Numbered from the stretch's first letter, positions 7,931 to 18,303 are shown. The stretch is DNA of 64,000 bases from Lachnospiraceae bacterium (GCA_910575775.1 CAJTEY010000012.1:39607-103606); one strand, 5' to 3'. A program made the numbers and translations. The notes: generated by a model not told the origin, from the sequence alone.

Positions 7931-10900
7931 TCACAGCCAGATCTCCTCCCCCAGCTTAAAAGAATAGATAATCCGCTCCTTCACGGGCTTTTTGTCCGCC
8001 CCCGCCTCATAGCCGAAGATCTGATCAAGAGCCTCGCTGTAGTAGGAAAGCTGCACCTGATAACGTTTTACCAGCTCTGCCGCCGCAGACACCGCGTCGG
8101 TTTTGTAGTCCAGCACCACAAAACCGTCCTCCTCCTCAAAAAACACGTCGATGATACCTTGAATCAGCACCGTCTCCTCCGCCGGAAAACCATCCCCCAG
8201 ACGACTGGCCGGAATCCCCATCACGAACGGCTGCTCCTTAAAGAGCTTCCCGGCCCTGGCAGCCTCCCCCATGCGAAAAGCCGCCTTTCCCGTCAGAAAG
8301 CCCACCAGTTTCGGCACAGACACTGCCTCGTAGAAATCCTGCGCCAGACGGCCTGTCTGCCGCATCCACGCGATCTGCTCCGCAAGGAGCGCCTCCGCCG
8401 CCTGCCTGTCATTGTTGATCTCATAAGTCAATTTGCGGAAATCAAACAGCTCCATCACCTTGTGGAAGGCGCTTCCCCGCATGGAACCGCTGACATTTTC
8501 GTCAGTTCTCAGGAATCTCGGCACATACGGAACCACCGGCTTCTCCTGAAACAGCTCTGCGGCGGCTTCGTCCTTTTCCCTCATGCCGGCCATCTTCAAT
8601 TCCGATACGGTAGTCTTTGTGTAAAGATCGCGCAGATTTTCATGCGGATACTCATAGGAAAACCTCCTGGACAGTTCCGTCATAAGAACTTCGTCCGCCT
8701 CTTTCGCAGAACCTGCAGCCAGAAGCCTTCTCTTCGCCTCCATGCCCAAAACCGTCTCCACGATCTTTTCCTCCACCACATGATCCCAGCCGGTCAATTT
8801 TACCGCAAACGCCATGTCGGAATGATATTCCGGGGCATCCGGCTCCGGCGCAAGCCCGCACGCCTCATAGAAACCGTCCAGACACTGATTGCCGGAAAGG
8901 GCGGCAAGCAGAAGGGTCATATAGCTGTCCTGCCCGAGCAGAACATCATAGGAGAGCAGGCTTCTCCTCCGCCGCCGCAGCGGAAGAAGGGATGCCGCTG
9001 TCTTTTCCGGGTTTTTCACTATCCCGGTCAGAATCAGTTTTTCCTCCGCCCTCGTCATGGCCACATAGAGAATGCGAAGCTCCTCCGCCAGACTGTCCCG
9101 TTTCAGTTTCAGCGCAACGGCGCTTTTTCTCAGGTTTTTGCCTTTCACCCGCCTTTGGGGATCCACATAGTCCACACCGATCCCGGCATCCACGTCCACC
9201 GCCAGAATACCGCTTCCCTCCTTTTTGCGGAAACCTGCCGCCAGTCCCGACACAAAGCAGACGGGAAACTCCAGCCCCTTGCTCTTATGGATGCTCATAA
9301 TCCGGACTACATCCGCGTTCTCATCCTGCATGGCGGCCTCGCCGTAATCCACCTCATATTTTTCCAGTTGCTCCATATAGCGAAGAAAGTGATAGAGCCC
9401 GAAATAACTCGTCTTCTCGTAGTCTGCCGCCTTCACCAGAAGCATCTCCACATTGGCGCGCCGCCTGCCCCCCTCGGGTCTGGCCGCCACATAATGCGCA
9501 TACCCGGTATCCCTCAGAATGATCTGCAGAAGCTCGTGTACGGAGAGATACACTGACATCTCCCTGTATGCGGCGATTTTCTCAAGAAACTGTCTGATTT
9601 TGGCTTGCAACGCTGCGCTGATTCCCTGCTGCCCACGGTCCGCCCGGGTTTCGCCGCCCGCCCGGCCTGCGCTCTCCGCCTGAGCTTCGCCTCCCGCCCG
9701 GTCTGCGCTCTCCGCCTGGTCTGTGTCCGGCGTCATTTCATTAACTTCCTTGGTCATTTTCCGTCCTGCGCAGGCTGTCAGCGCATCATACAGATATCTC
9801 TTCTTCGGACAGGCCGCCCGCACCAGCGCAATCTCATCCTCCGAAAAGCCTCCCAGATAAGTGTGCAGCACCCCGTAGAGGGGAATATCCTGTAAAGGAT
9901 TGTCCAGAATCCGCAGAAAGTGCAGAAGTTCCTGTACTTCCGAAGCCGCGAAATACCCGGTTCTGGAAGTCACATGGACCGGAATCCCCTCCTCCTCCAG
10001 CACCCGCTTAAAGACCTCGTCCCAGCCGGACAGGGTGCGCAGCAAAATCACGATGTCCCTGAAAGATGCCTTTCGCAACATTCCCGTTTCCCGGTCTGTA
10101 ACCCTAAAGTCCCGGAGTAGTTCCTTGATCCGCGCCGCCACGCCGTAAGCTTCCTGTTCTTTAGCAGAAACTTCCGCCGGAGCCGTTCCCTCGCCAAACA
10201 TCTGCCGGGCAGCTCCAGATGCCGCCCCTTCCTTCCCGGCAGACGCCGCGTCCGCTTTTTCCTCCTGGAACAAAATCAGCTCCGTCACATTGGATGTCTC
10301 TTCCGAAAGCCCTTCCGCCTGCCCGGGGTAGGAAGCGCCGGGATGCAGGGCCGCCTTCTCATCGTACGCAATGCCGCCCATTTCCCTTCCCATAATCCGC
10401 GCAAAGACGGCATTCACACTGTCAATGACTTCCCTTCGGCTCCTGAAATTCTGATGCAGGTCTATCCGTCTGGCGTTTTCTGCGCCGCTCCCGTAAACCT
10501 CCTGTTTTTCCAGAAACAGCTCCGGCCTTGCCAGACGGAATTTATAAATGCTCTGCTTCACATCCCCCACCATAAAGCGGTTGTACCGTCCCTCGGACTC
10601 CCCGCTGATGCAGGAAAGCAGATACTCCTGCACCAGATTGCTGTCCTGATACTCGTCTATCATAATTTCATGGAACCGGCTTCGGTAAGCGAGCGCAGTC
10701 TCCGTGGGCACATAGCTGTCTCCCTCCCTGCGCAGAAGCGTCTGCAGGGCAAAATGCTCAATATCGTCAAAGTCAAGAATATTTTTTTCCCGCTTGGCCC
10801 TGTCGAAAGCCTCCTTAAAAGCAAGCGTCAGATCCACAAGCGCAGTCAAAGCAGCCTGGCAGGCTTCCATCTGCCTGCACACCTGCCCGGCCGACCCGCC

Positions 10901-11959
10901 GAAGAACTGTGCCCTCAGCTCGGAGACTGCCTCCTTCACGCTGTCCCTGAGCGCTTTCGCCGCCTCACGCTTTGCCGTCTGGACAGAAGCGTCCCGCTTG
11001 GATGGCAGTCTGCCAAAAACCACCGCCGCAAAAGCGGCACAGAGACTGTCGTAATCGGCAGCATTCACAGGTCCGGCATCTTTCTCCATGCCGCCGCACA
11101 GACGCAGCAGACGCTCCATCATTTCCCGCTCTGTCTCCAACAGCTCCCCATAAAAATACGGCCCGTCAGGTTCCTCACACAGCCGGACCGCTTCCTCCAG
11201 CCTGTCCGCACAGCCTTTCAGCACAAACCGCACATGATCCATGAACAGAGCCGCCCACGGAAGACGCAGGGGATCGCAGAATCCCTCGTCCCGCCCTTCG
11301 TCCGCCTCCTCAAAAGCCGCCGTCCTGCGGACATGTCCCGGCTCTCCTGGCACATCGAGCCGGTAATCCTCCTTCCGTTCCGCAAGCCACTCTTCCGGGA
11401 AAGGCATACTCATGGCAAAATCATAGAGTTTCAACGCCTCCTTTTCCACCGCGTCATCCCTGCTGCCCACGCTGAAATATTCCATACAGTGCAGGAAAGC
11501 CGGATCTTCTTTCGCGTAAGCGTCCTCTATCACGTCCGCCAGCACATCTGCCCGCAAAAGTTTAAGTTCCCCTTCCTCCGCAATCCGAAAACCGGGATCC
11601 AGGCCGATGGTGTGAAACTGGTTTCGCAGAACGAAAAGGCAGAAACTGTCTATGGTCGTGATCTGGGCATTATACAGCAGTGTGGTCTGCCGCTGCAGAT
11701 GCTCGTTGCCGGGATCCAGGGCCAGCCTGTCGTTCAGGGCACGGCTGACCCGCTCCCTCATCTGGGCAGCCGCCGCATTGGTAAAAGTCACCACCAGCAG
11801 TCTGTCGATATCCACCGGGTTCTCCTCATCGCAGACCATCTCCACGATCCGTTCCACCAGAACCGCCGTCTTGCCGGATCCCGCCGCCGCAGCAACAAGA
11901 AGATTACAGTCCCTTATCTCTATGACCTGTCTCTGTGTTTCTGTAAATGTGATTTTCAC
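7931..11959 (-). CDS. addA: ATP-dependent helicase/nuclease subunit A
   Basis: 1342 residues, the usual size of AddA. Walker A (AAAAGSGKT, 23-31) and the UvrD-type motifs follow in order: TFTNAAAAQMRER, IMIDEYQDSN, VGDVKQSIYKFR, MSIHKSKGLEFPV and LYVAMTRAEEKL. The C-terminal RecB-like nuclease has FHKVMELFD, IQGIIDVFFEE and VVLDYKTD. With AddB it resects double-strand DNA breaks for RecA-dependent repair. A linker near residues 750-800 carries a short direct repeat (QAESAGRAGGE-like units), which looks like local slippage. The start codon is GTG, overlapping the addB stop as GTGA, so the two are translationally coupled. Confidence 0.97.
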   Translation of the reverse strand: MKITFTETQRQVIEIRDCNLLVAAAAGSGKTAVLVERIVEMVCDEENPVDIDRLLVVTFTNAAAAQMRERVSRALNDRLALDPGNEHLQRQTTLLYNAQITTIDSFCLFVLRNQFHTIGLDPGFRIAEEGELKLLRADVLADVIEDAYAKEDPAFLHCMEYFSVGSRDDAVEKEALKLYDFAMSMPFPEEWLAERKEDYRLDVPGEPGHVRRTAAFEEADEGRDEGFCDPLRLPWAALFMDHVRFVLKGCADRLEEAVRLCEEPDGPYFYGELLETEREMMERLLRLCGGMEKDAGPVNAADYDSLCAAFAAVVFGRLPSKRDASVQTAKREAAKALRDSVKEAVSELRAQFFGGSAGQVCRQMEACQAALTALVDLTLAFKEAFDRAKREKNILDFDDIEHFALQTLLRREGDSYVPTETALAYRSRFHEIMIDEYQDSNLVQEYLLSCISGESEGRYNRFMVGDVKQSIYKFRLARPELFLEKQEVYGSGAENARRIDLHQNFRSRREVIDSVNAVFARIMGREMGGIAYDEKAALHPGASYPGQAEGLSEETSNVTELILFQEEKADAASAGKEGAASGAARQMFGEGTAPAEVSAKEQEAYGVAARIKELLRDFRVTDRETGMLRKASFRDIVILLRTLSGWDEVFKRVLEEEGIPVHVTSRTGYFAASEVQELLHFLRILDNPLQDIPLYGVLHTYLGGFSEDEIALVRAACPKKRYLYDALTACAGRKMTKEVNEMTPDTDQAESADRAGGEAQAESAGRAGGETRADRGQQGISAALQAKIRQFLEKIAAYREMSVYLSVHELLQIILRDTGYAHYVAARPEGGRRRANVEMLLVKAADYEKTSYFGLYHFLRYMEQLEKYEVDYGEAAMQDENADVVRIMSIHKSKGLEFPVCFVSGLAAGFRKKEGSGILAVDVDAGIGVDYVDPQRRVKGKNLRKSAVALKLKRDSLAEELRILYVAMTRAEEKLILTGIVKNPEKTAASLLPLRRRRRSLLSYDVLLGQDSYMTLLLAALSGNQCLDGFYEACGLAPEPDAPEYHSDMAFAVKLTGWDHVVEEKIVETVLGMEAKRRLLAAGSAKEADEVLMTELSRRFSYEYPHENLRDLYTKTTVSELKMAGMREKDEAAAELFQEKPVVPYVPRFLRTDENVSGSMRGSAFHKVMELFDFRKLTYEINNDRQAAEALLAEQIAWMRQTGRLAQDFYEAVSVPKLVGFLTGKAAFRMGEAARAGKLFKEQPFVMGIPASRLGDGFPAEETVLIQGIIDVFFEEEDGFVVLDYKTDAVSAAAELVKRYQVQLSYYSEALDQIFGYEAGADKKPVKERIIYSFKLGEEIWL

Positions 11960-14900
11960 GTTTCTTCACGCATCCTCTCCAACGCTTCCTCCGCCTTTAA
12001 CTTTGCAAGCTTCCTCGGCTGATACCCCTCAGCTCCGGCCTCAAAACCGCAGACATGCCTGTATACGCAGTAAGTACAAGCTTTCTCCGCTCCCAGTTCG
12101 CAGGGATTGACCGATATGTTTCCATCCAGGATCTCCCTCCCGATGCTACGGATCTTGCGGTTTACATAATTAGAAACCGTGCGCATGTCCTCCTCCGTTA
12201 TGACACTGGAGACAGCCGAGAAACTGCCGTCCTTTTTCCGCTCCAGCGGCAGAATATCGGACTTATCCGTAAATTCGCCGTCCAGCATTCTGACGGCTTC
12301 GTCATTTTCATTGACTATTCCAGTCATCTTCAATTCCTGCAAAATGCGCCCGTTGATCTCCTCCTCCGAGAGGGTCTCTCCCTCCACCATCGGGTCAGCC
12401 ACCCGGTAATAGAGCATAGCCGCAGGCACAGCTTCCTTGTCGGGATATTTTTTTTGCACGAGTTCCACCGCCGCATTCATATACACCACAAGCTGCAGCT
12501 GCAGGCCGTAGTAGAGCGCAGCCAGATCAAACCTTCTGTTCCCGGATTTGTAGTCAATCACCTTCACATAGACTTTTTCTTCGGTTTCACCGATATCCAC
12601 CCGGTCAATTCTGCCGCGCAGGCGCATCTTTTCCTTTTCGCTGAGGGCAATGTTCAACGAATCCAGATTCTCCAGCACATCGAAGGAAACCTCAAACGCC
12701 TCAGGCAGAAACTCCCCTTTCCTGAGCTGTATCTGGAGCGTGTCCACCGTGCGGTTCAAAATCCGTTCGATCCGTGCCAGCAGATGGCGGTTCCGCGCAC
12801 TGCTGTAGAGAATCGTTTCCCCGTAGGCCGCCGCGCAGGCATGAAGCGTCTCCGCCACAAGCCGGCGTCCCACCTCCTTCGGAAAGTCAAACCAGGTATA
12901 GCCCTGTTCTTTCAATCGCCCGGAAAATCCTTCCAGCACACCGTGAAACAGATTTCCCATATCGGACGCCTCAAAACTGTACTCGCCCCGCTCCCGCAGA
13001 CAAAGACCGTACTGCAGAAAATGGGCGTAAGCGCAGGCGGCATATTTTTCCAGGCGGCTGACGCTGTTTAAGAGCGATGCGCCGTAAAGAGCCGCAGCCG
13101 CCGCCCGGGAAAGCGGCCTGTCCTCATGTCTCGCAAACGCCGTCTCCACCAGATTCCCGATCTGTCCACGGTACTGCGGATTGTTTTCGTAACAGCGGTA
13201 AAAGGTAACCAGCGTCCTGCGCTCCTCCTCATCCAGACGCCCCGCCGCGTACTCGCGCAGAATATCCGTAAAAAATCCCACGCCGTCCGCACCGCTCATC
13301 AGCTGCTCCTCCACTGCCTCACGCTCCGGCGCTTCCGCTGTAAGTCCGGGAAACAGCCCCTGCAGAAGCTCCACCAGATAAGCGGGGCGCAGGGATCTGC
13401 CGTCCTCCCCCACCCTTGCGTAGGAGAGGATAAGGGCCTCCGACGGCTTGGTCATATTCAGATACAGATAGAGCCGCTGGATGTACATCTGTTCCCTGGG
13501 CGAAGGCGCCAGCTCAATGTCCGACTCCCGCAGAAATTCCCGGTCCAGATCCGAAATAATCCCGCCGCCGGAACTTTTCGGGATGTTGCCGTCGTTCACG
13601 CCAAGAAAGAAGAGCACCTTCACCTGCTTTAGACGGGTTCTCTCGATATCGCCCACCAAAATCCTGTCCACATTCTGGGGGATCGTTCCCACCGTGATCT
13701 CCGCAAGTCCCGAATCGAGAATATCCGCAAACTCCTTAAGCGTCAGCTCCTCCCCCGCAAGCAGTCCCTCGATCTGGTCCAGCAGGTCAATCACCAGCGG
13801 ATAAATCTGGCCGTACTCTTTGGCTCTGGCCAGCTCCCCTTCCTCCTGAAATGCCTGCTCGAAATCCGCCAGCTTCCGCTGTACCTCGTTTGCCACCAGA
13901 AACGCATAGAGCGCGCGCACCATCTCGCCCGCCGTCTTCATCGGCGTAAGAAAAGGCGCAATCTGGTCCATCAGGCGGATCCGCATCTCATTGCAGGCAT
14001 CGAGGGCCGCCAGAGAAACCTCCTCGCCCTCCGGCTCCTCTTCCCGGTAAGTAAAGGCTTTGCTCCAGCGTCTCCGCCCTCTGATTCCAAAGCGGCGGAT
14101 ATAATTCTCCAGCCTGTCCACTTCCTCCCAGGTAAAACCTGCAAGTCCCGTGCGAAGATAGTGGAAAACCGCTTCAAAGCTGAAATCCTGCAGCAGAATC
14201 TGCAGCGCGCTTCGCAGATAAGAGGTGAAGGGATTCCCCAGAATGCCCCTCGTCTGGTCCATATAAATGGGAATGTCAAAACGGTCGAACACCTCCTGGA
14301 CCTCTTTTCCGTACACTCCCATGTTTCCCGTCACCACAGCGATGTCGCGGTAACACAGCTCTTCCGATTCCAGAAGCATCCTGCGGATGGTGATGCAGGT
14401 CTGGCGCAGCTCCTGGGCGGGCGTGGATGCCTCAATCAGATGAATCCTTTCCGCCTCCGTTCCGTAGGCGCAGGGCGGATAGCGGAACAGATTCCGCTCC
14501 AGATGGGCTAACTCCGGGTTTTTCGCAAAACGGGGCAGCCGCCCCTCCACCTTCTCCCTGCACCAGACAGCCTTCTCCTCCTCAATACCGGCCTCCGCCG
14601 CCAGCCTTTTCAGTGCCGCCACCGTCTTCTGGCTCAGATAAAACAGCCTCTGTTCCCCCTCCACCCGGTAAGGATTTTCCCGCTCATCCATCGTCAGGGT
14701 GACAATGACCTTATCACTCAATCTCAGCAGATCCTGGATCACACGGTTCTGGATCGGCGTAAATCCAGTGAAACCGTCAAAGGCGATCACACTGCCCCTC
14801 ACAATTTCGGATTCCGGCAATGCCGCCCGCAGCCTGTCCAGCGTCCCTTCCGTCGTAATAAAACGGTCATGTATATATTCCCCGAAAGCCCGGTACAGTA

Positions 14901-15381
14901 AGCGCAGGTCCTGCAGCTTATAATAGAGCGCCCCCCGTTCCTTCGCGTAGGAAATCAGCGTCTCCAGCTCCTTCTCTCCGACACCGTACTGCATAAACTC
15001 GGAGAGGGCTGATTTCACCTCGTGAATATAACCGATCTTGTGCAGGTGGCTGCCGAGAACCGTAAGCTTCTCCTTTTCCTGTCCGGCCACCTTGCGAAGC
15101 ACCAGACTTTTTCCTGTGTCATCCAGAACCGGCAGTTCCTCTCCGCCCACCTCTTCAATGACCCGGTGAGTCAGTCTTCCGAAACTCAGCACGTCAATAT
15201 TCATAATCGCATGGCGCGGATGCTCCACCACAAGGTCCATCTGGGTCTGCATGGTGAACTGGTCGGGCACGATCAGCAGATAGTTTTTCTCCGGGCAGCG
15301 GATGGATTCCTCAATGATATAGTCATGCAGTTTTCTGCTCTTTCCGGCGCCGGAAGCGCCAAAGTAAAATTGTAGGGACAT
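11956..15381 (-). CDS. addB: ATP-dependent helicase/nuclease subunit B
   Basis: 1141 residues. Walker A-like GASGAGKSRK lies at the N-terminus (8-17), with an inactivated-helicase body and a C-terminal nuclease domain (GRIDRVDIG, VKVIDYKSGNRRF). The four cysteines expected to hold the AddB iron-sulphur cluster are present: one in YAACAYAHF and three in a C-x2-C-x5-C arrangement (ACTYCVYRHVC). The start has GAGGAAAG upstream. First gene of the addBA pair. The -10 region (TATAAT in the AT-rich divergent gap) lacks a good -35. Confidence 0.97.
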   Translation of the reverse strand: MSLQFYFGASGAGKSRKLHDYIIEESIRCPEKNYLLIVPDQFTMQTQMDLVVEHPRHAIMNIDVLSFGRLTHRVIEEVGGEELPVLDDTGKSLVLRKVAGQEKEKLTVLGSHLHKIGYIHEVKSALSEFMQYGVGEKELETLISYAKERGALYYKLQDLRLLYRAFGEYIHDRFITTEGTLDRLRAALPESEIVRGSVIAFDGFTGFTPIQNRVIQDLLRLSDKVIVTLTMDERENPYRVEGEQRLFYLSQKTVAALKRLAAEAGIEEEKAVWCREKVEGRLPRFAKNPELAHLERNLFRYPPCAYGTEAERIHLIEASTPAQELRQTCITIRRMLLESEELCYRDIAVVTGNMGVYGKEVQEVFDRFDIPIYMDQTRGILGNPFTSYLRSALQILLQDFSFEAVFHYLRTGLAGFTWEEVDRLENYIRRFGIRGRRRWSKAFTYREEEPEGEEVSLAALDACNEMRIRLMDQIAPFLTPMKTAGEMVRALYAFLVANEVQRKLADFEQAFQEEGELARAKEYGQIYPLVIDLLDQIEGLLAGEELTLKEFADILDSGLAEITVGTIPQNVDRILVGDIERTRLKQVKVLFFLGVNDGNIPKSSGGGIISDLDREFLRESDIELAPSPREQMYIQRLYLYLNMTKPSEALILSYARVGEDGRSLRPAYLVELLQGLFPGLTAEAPEREAVEEQLMSGADGVGFFTDILREYAAGRLDEEERRTLVTFYRCYENNPQYRGQIGNLVETAFARHEDRPLSRAAAAALYGASLLNSVSRLEKYAACAYAHFLQYGLCLRERGEYSFEASDMGNLFHGVLEGFSGRLKEQGYTWFDFPKEVGRRLVAETLHACAAAYGETILYSSARNRHLLARIERILNRTVDTLQIQLRKGEFLPEAFEVSFDVLENLDSLNIALSEKEKMRLRGRIDRVDIGETEEKVYVKVIDYKSGNRRFDLAALYYGLQLQLVVYMNAAVELVQKKYPDKEAVPAAMLYYRVADPMVEGETLSEEEINGRILQELKMTGIVNENDEAVRMLDGEFTDKSDILPLERKKDGSFSAVSSVITEEDMRTVSNYVNRKIRSIGREILDGNISVNPCELGAEKACTYCVYRHVCGFEAGAEGYQPRKLAKLKAEEALERMREET

Positions 15382-15503
15382 GGGTTATCTTTCCTCTTCG
15401 TTATGACACATTGTTATCACAAAACAAGCTTTACACCTCACAGGAAAGCTTTTATTATAATATTATAGCATGAATATAAAATATAAAGAAAGCGGGTGAT
15501 TAT

Positions 15504-15695
15504 ATGCCGACTAGTCTTGAAGTAATAAAAGCTGCCATTGACGATTTTAAAAAAATCCAGAAATACATGATATTAGCCAAAGAAGAAAATGCCGTAAAAA
15601 CATATGCTGAGTTAAAGGACGAATATCTCTCGTTAAAAGCCATCTTACAGGTTTCCGGCGTTAATCTTGCAGATATCGATAAAATCAAAGAATGA
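15504..15695 (+). CDS. Small 63-residue protein, unknown function
   Basis: A 63-codon frame (begins MPTSLEVIKAAIDDF, ends VNLADIDKIKE), rich in charged residues and predicted to form two or three helices, with no membrane segment. A weak GGGTGA site precedes the ATG. It diverges from addB in an AT-rich gap and is followed within 7 bases by a perfect stem plus T run, so it ends in its own terminator; that supports a real gene. The frame on the opposite strand is a shadow. No family is recognised. Confidence 0.6.
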   Translation: MPTSLEVIKAAIDDFKKIQKYMILAKEENAVKTYAELKDEYLSLKAILQVSGVNLADIDKIKE

Positions 15696-15701
15696 GCAGA
15701 A

Positions 15702-15766
15702 TGAGAGGTACTTCTAAAAACGCCCCGCCATAGGGCGGGACGCCAAGAAGTACCTCTCACTTTTTA
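15702..15766. terminator. Nested bidirectional terminator
   Basis: An outer perfect 14-base stem (15702-15715 with 15746-15759) is followed on the plus strand by TTTTT and ends the small gene. Inside it, an inner GC-rich stem (15721-15729 with 15734-15742) is followed on the minus strand by TTTTT (complement of 15716-15720) and ends metQ. Each strand therefore seems to use a different stem of the same structure. Confidence 0.8.
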
Positions 15767-16576
15767 TTCAAACGGAATCACGCCGCCATCGTATGTATTG
15801 TTGATGAACTCCTTCACCGTATCGGATTTCAGCGCCTCCACAAGAGCCTTGATCCCGGCCTCGTTCTCATTGCCTTCCTTCACCGCAATCACGTTCACAT
15901 AGGTCTGCGCCGCCTCGGAATCGGACTGCTCGTAAGACACCGCATCCTTTGCCACAGAGAAGCCTGCCTCCATCGCGTAGTTGCCGTTTAATACGACAAA
16001 CGCCACCTCATCCTTGACGCGCGGAACCTGGGCTGCCTCCAGCTCCTGGATCTCCACATTGTGAGGATTCTCCTCGATGTCGCGGACAGTTGCCTCCAGT
16101 CCTACTCCCTCCTTTAAGGTCAGAATGCCGTTATCCTGTAAAAGCAAAAGCGCCCTCGCCTCATTGGTGGTATCGTTGGGAACCGCGATCACATCCCCCT
16201 CCGCAATGGCGGAAAGGTCGCTCTTGGTACCCGGATAAATGCCAAACGGCTCGTAATGGATGCCCCCTGCATTCACCAGATGCGTCCCCTGCTCCTCGTT
16301 GAAAGAATCAAGATAAGGAATGTGCTGGAAGTAGTTGGCGTCAAACTCGCCGCTCTCCACTACCTGGTTTGGCTGCACATAATCGTTGAACACCGTCACC
16401 TCAAGCGTATATCCCTGTTCCGCCAGAATCGGCTTCACCTGTTCCAGAATCTCCGCGTGGGGCGTTGCTGAAGCCGCCACGGTGATCGTGCCGTCATCCT
16501 TCTTCCCGCCGCAGCCTGTCAGCGCGCTAAGCGCAAGCGCCGCAGCTACAATGGTTACTGCCACTTTCTTTTTCAT
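15764..16576 (-). CDS. metQ: Methionine ABC transporter substrate-binding lipoprotein
   Basis: 270 residues: signal peptide with lipobox ALTGC (Cys22), then an NlpA/MetQ domain (TITVAASATPHAEILEQV, VFNDYVQPNQVVESGEFD, ANYFQHIPYLDSFN, VAVPNDTTNEARAL, VVLNGNYAMEAGF). It binds methionine outside the membrane for MetNI. GGAGGAG precedes the ATG. Third gene of metN-metI-metQ, ending in the nested terminator downstream. Confidence 0.95.
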   Translation of the reverse strand: MKKKVAVTIVAAALALSALTGCGGKKDDGTITVAASATPHAEILEQVKPILAEQGYTLEVTVFNDYVQPNQVVESGEFDANYFQHIPYLDSFNEEQGTHLVNAGGIHYEPFGIYPGTKSDLSAIAEGDVIAVPNDTTNEARALLLLQDNGILTLKEGVGLEATVRDIEENPHNVEIQELEAAQVPRVKDEVAFVVLNGNYAMEAGFSVAKDAVSYEQSDSEAAQTYVNVIAVKEGNENEAGIKALVEALKSDTVKEFINNTYDGGVIPFE

Positions 16577-16616
16577 AATTTTCTCCTCCTTCGTCAGAGC
16601 CGTTTTCTGCCCTTTC

Positions 16617-17276
16617 TCACTTCCTCTTATCCAGTTTCACAGACAGCCGCATCCCCAGCGTCTGGAAAATCTGCACCAACACCACCAGAAGCACCACCGA
16701 TACAATCATAATCAGCGTCTCGTAACGGTAATAACCGTAACGCATGGCGATATCGCCCAGTCCGCCGCCGCCGACCACGCCCGCCATCGCGGAGTAGCCG
16801 AGAATCGTGCCGATGGCAATGGTTACGCCAACCAGAATGGAGGTTCTTGCCTCCACCAGCAGCACCTTCCATATAATCGTAAACGTATCTGCGCCCATAC
16901 TCTGCGCAGCCTCCACCACGCCGTGATCCACTTCCTTGATGGAAGATTCTATCATACGCCCGATGAAGGGCGCCGCCGCAATGGTAAGCGGCACGATGGT
17001 CGCCGCCGATCCCGTAGTTTTTCCCACGATCGCCCTTGTCAGAGGCATCACCAGAATCAGCAGGATCAGAAACGGAACGCTTCGCAAAATGTTGGCCAGC
17101 ACATCCAGTGCCTTATACACCACGGCATTTGGCCGAATCCCCGTCTTATCCGTCACGGCAAGGACAATTCCCCAGGGAAGTCCAAGCAGATAGCCGAAGA
17201 AAGTTGACAGCAGTGTCATAAGTAAGGTGTCCCGAACGCCTTCCAGCATCATAAACGTCAGATCACTCGTCCACAT
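16617..17276 (-). CDS. metI: Methionine ABC transporter permease
   Basis: 219 residues with about five membrane helices and the permease coupling motif (VEAAQSMGADTFTIIWKVLL). The C-terminal helices include GVVGGGGLGDIAMRYGYYR, typical of MetI. It moves methionine across the membrane using MetN. The ATG at 17276 overlaps the metN stop by 14 bases and has GGAGGTGA upstream, within metN. Confidence 0.95.
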   Translation of the reverse strand: MWTSDLTFMMLEGVRDTLLMTLLSTFFGYLLGLPWGIVLAVTDKTGIRPNAVVYKALDVLANILRSVPFLILLILVMPLTRAIVGKTTGSAATIVPLTIAAAPFIGRMIESSIKEVDHGVVEAAQSMGADTFTIIWKVLLVEARTSILVGVTIAIGTILGYSAMAGVVGGGGLGDIAMRYGYYRYETLIMIVSVVLLVVLVQIFQTLGMRLSVKLDKRK

Positions 17277-18303
17277 AGCCGTTCACCTCCTCCACCGCCA
17301 GCCCTCTCTCCGCGAGATAAGCTTTCATCTGTGTCTGTATCTTCAAATCATCGGGAAGGCTCAAAATCATCTCGCCCCTGGCGATTCCTTCCACGTTCTT
17401 GGTGTCCGCCCGCAAAATGTTGATGGGCTGCCCAAACTTCAATACCATATTCGCAATCACCGGCTCAAAGGAAGAGTTCACGGAAAACACAATGCGAATG
17501 CAGCATTTGCCTTTCATCATCTCCCTCTGCTGGTTTTCCAGCGTCCGGCGGTCCGTACCGCTGCCCTTTAAGATCAGTTCCTTCGCCTCCGCCGTCTTCG
17601 GGTGGGCAAAAATATCCGAAACGCGTCCCTGCTCCACCAGATGCCCGTCGCCAATGATGGCCACATGGGAACAGATCTCCCTCACCACCGACATCTCGTG
17701 GGTAATGATGACTATGGTGATGCCGTATTTTTGATTGATTTCCTTCAGAAGCTGTAATATGGACTGCGTTGTCCGCGGATCCAGGGCGCTTGTGGCCTCA
17801 TCACAGAGCAGAATCTTGGGATTAGCCGCCAATGCCCTGGCAATCGCCACCCTCTGCTTCTGCCCGCCGGAAAGCTGGGACGGATAGGCCAGCGCCTTAT
17901 CCGAAAGCTCCACAATCTCCAGCAGCTCCTGGGCACGCCTTTTCGCATCCTTTTTCTTCATACCGCCGATCACAAGCGGAAAACAGATATTGTCGATCAC
18001 GTTCTTCTGCATCAGCAGATTAAAGTGCTGGAATATCATGGAAATTTCTCTGCGGGTCGCCCGAAGCTGCGCTTCCGTCATCGCTCCCAGATCCTTTCCC
18101 TCAATCTCCACCGTTCCCGATGTGGGCCGTTCCAAAAAGTTTAAACACCGCACCAGCGTACTTTTCCCCGCCCCTGACATACCGATGATACCATAGATAT
18201 CACCCGCCTGAATGGACAATGTGATATGCTGCAGCGCTTCCACTTTCCCGTCATCGGTCTCAAAGGTTTTGCTTAAATCCCGCACCTCGATCATTTCAGC
18301 CAT
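17263..18303 (-). CDS. metN: Methionine ABC transporter ATP-binding protein
   Basis: 346 residues: Walker A GMSGAGKST (41-49), signature LSGGQKQRVAIARAL, Walker B ILLCDEATSALDP, and a C-terminal NIL domain of about 80 residues, the MetN regulatory domain. The start at 18303 (MAEMIEVRDL) has GAGGATAAACGGG upstream; the frame to 18426 runs back past the transcription start. First gene of metNIQ. The roughly 95-base leader shows no S-box (SAM-I) riboswitch motifs that I can recognise. Confidence 0.95.
   Translation of the reverse strand: MAEMIEVRDLSKTFETDDGKVEALQHITLSIQAGDIYGIIGMSGAGKSTLVRCLNFLERPTSGTVEIEGKDLGAMTEAQLRATRREISMIFQHFNLLMQKNVIDNICFPLVIGGMKKKDAKRRAQELLEIVELSDKALAYPSQLSGGQKQRVAIARALAANPKILLCDEATSALDPRTTQSILQLLKEINQKYGITIVIITHEMSVVREICSHVAIIGDGHLVEQGRVSDIFAHPKTAEAKELILKGSGTDRRTLENQQREMMKGKCCIRIVFSVNSSFEPVIANMVLKFGQPINILRADTKNVEGIARGEMILSLPDDLKIQTQMKAYLAERGLAVEEVNGYVDE

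Noticed and set aside
10343..12022. Long plus-strand open frame (559 codons) and many similar ones opposite addA and addB
   Set aside because: They lie fully antisense to well-supported genes, have no ribosome site and no recognisable motifs; they come from the codon bias of the real strand.
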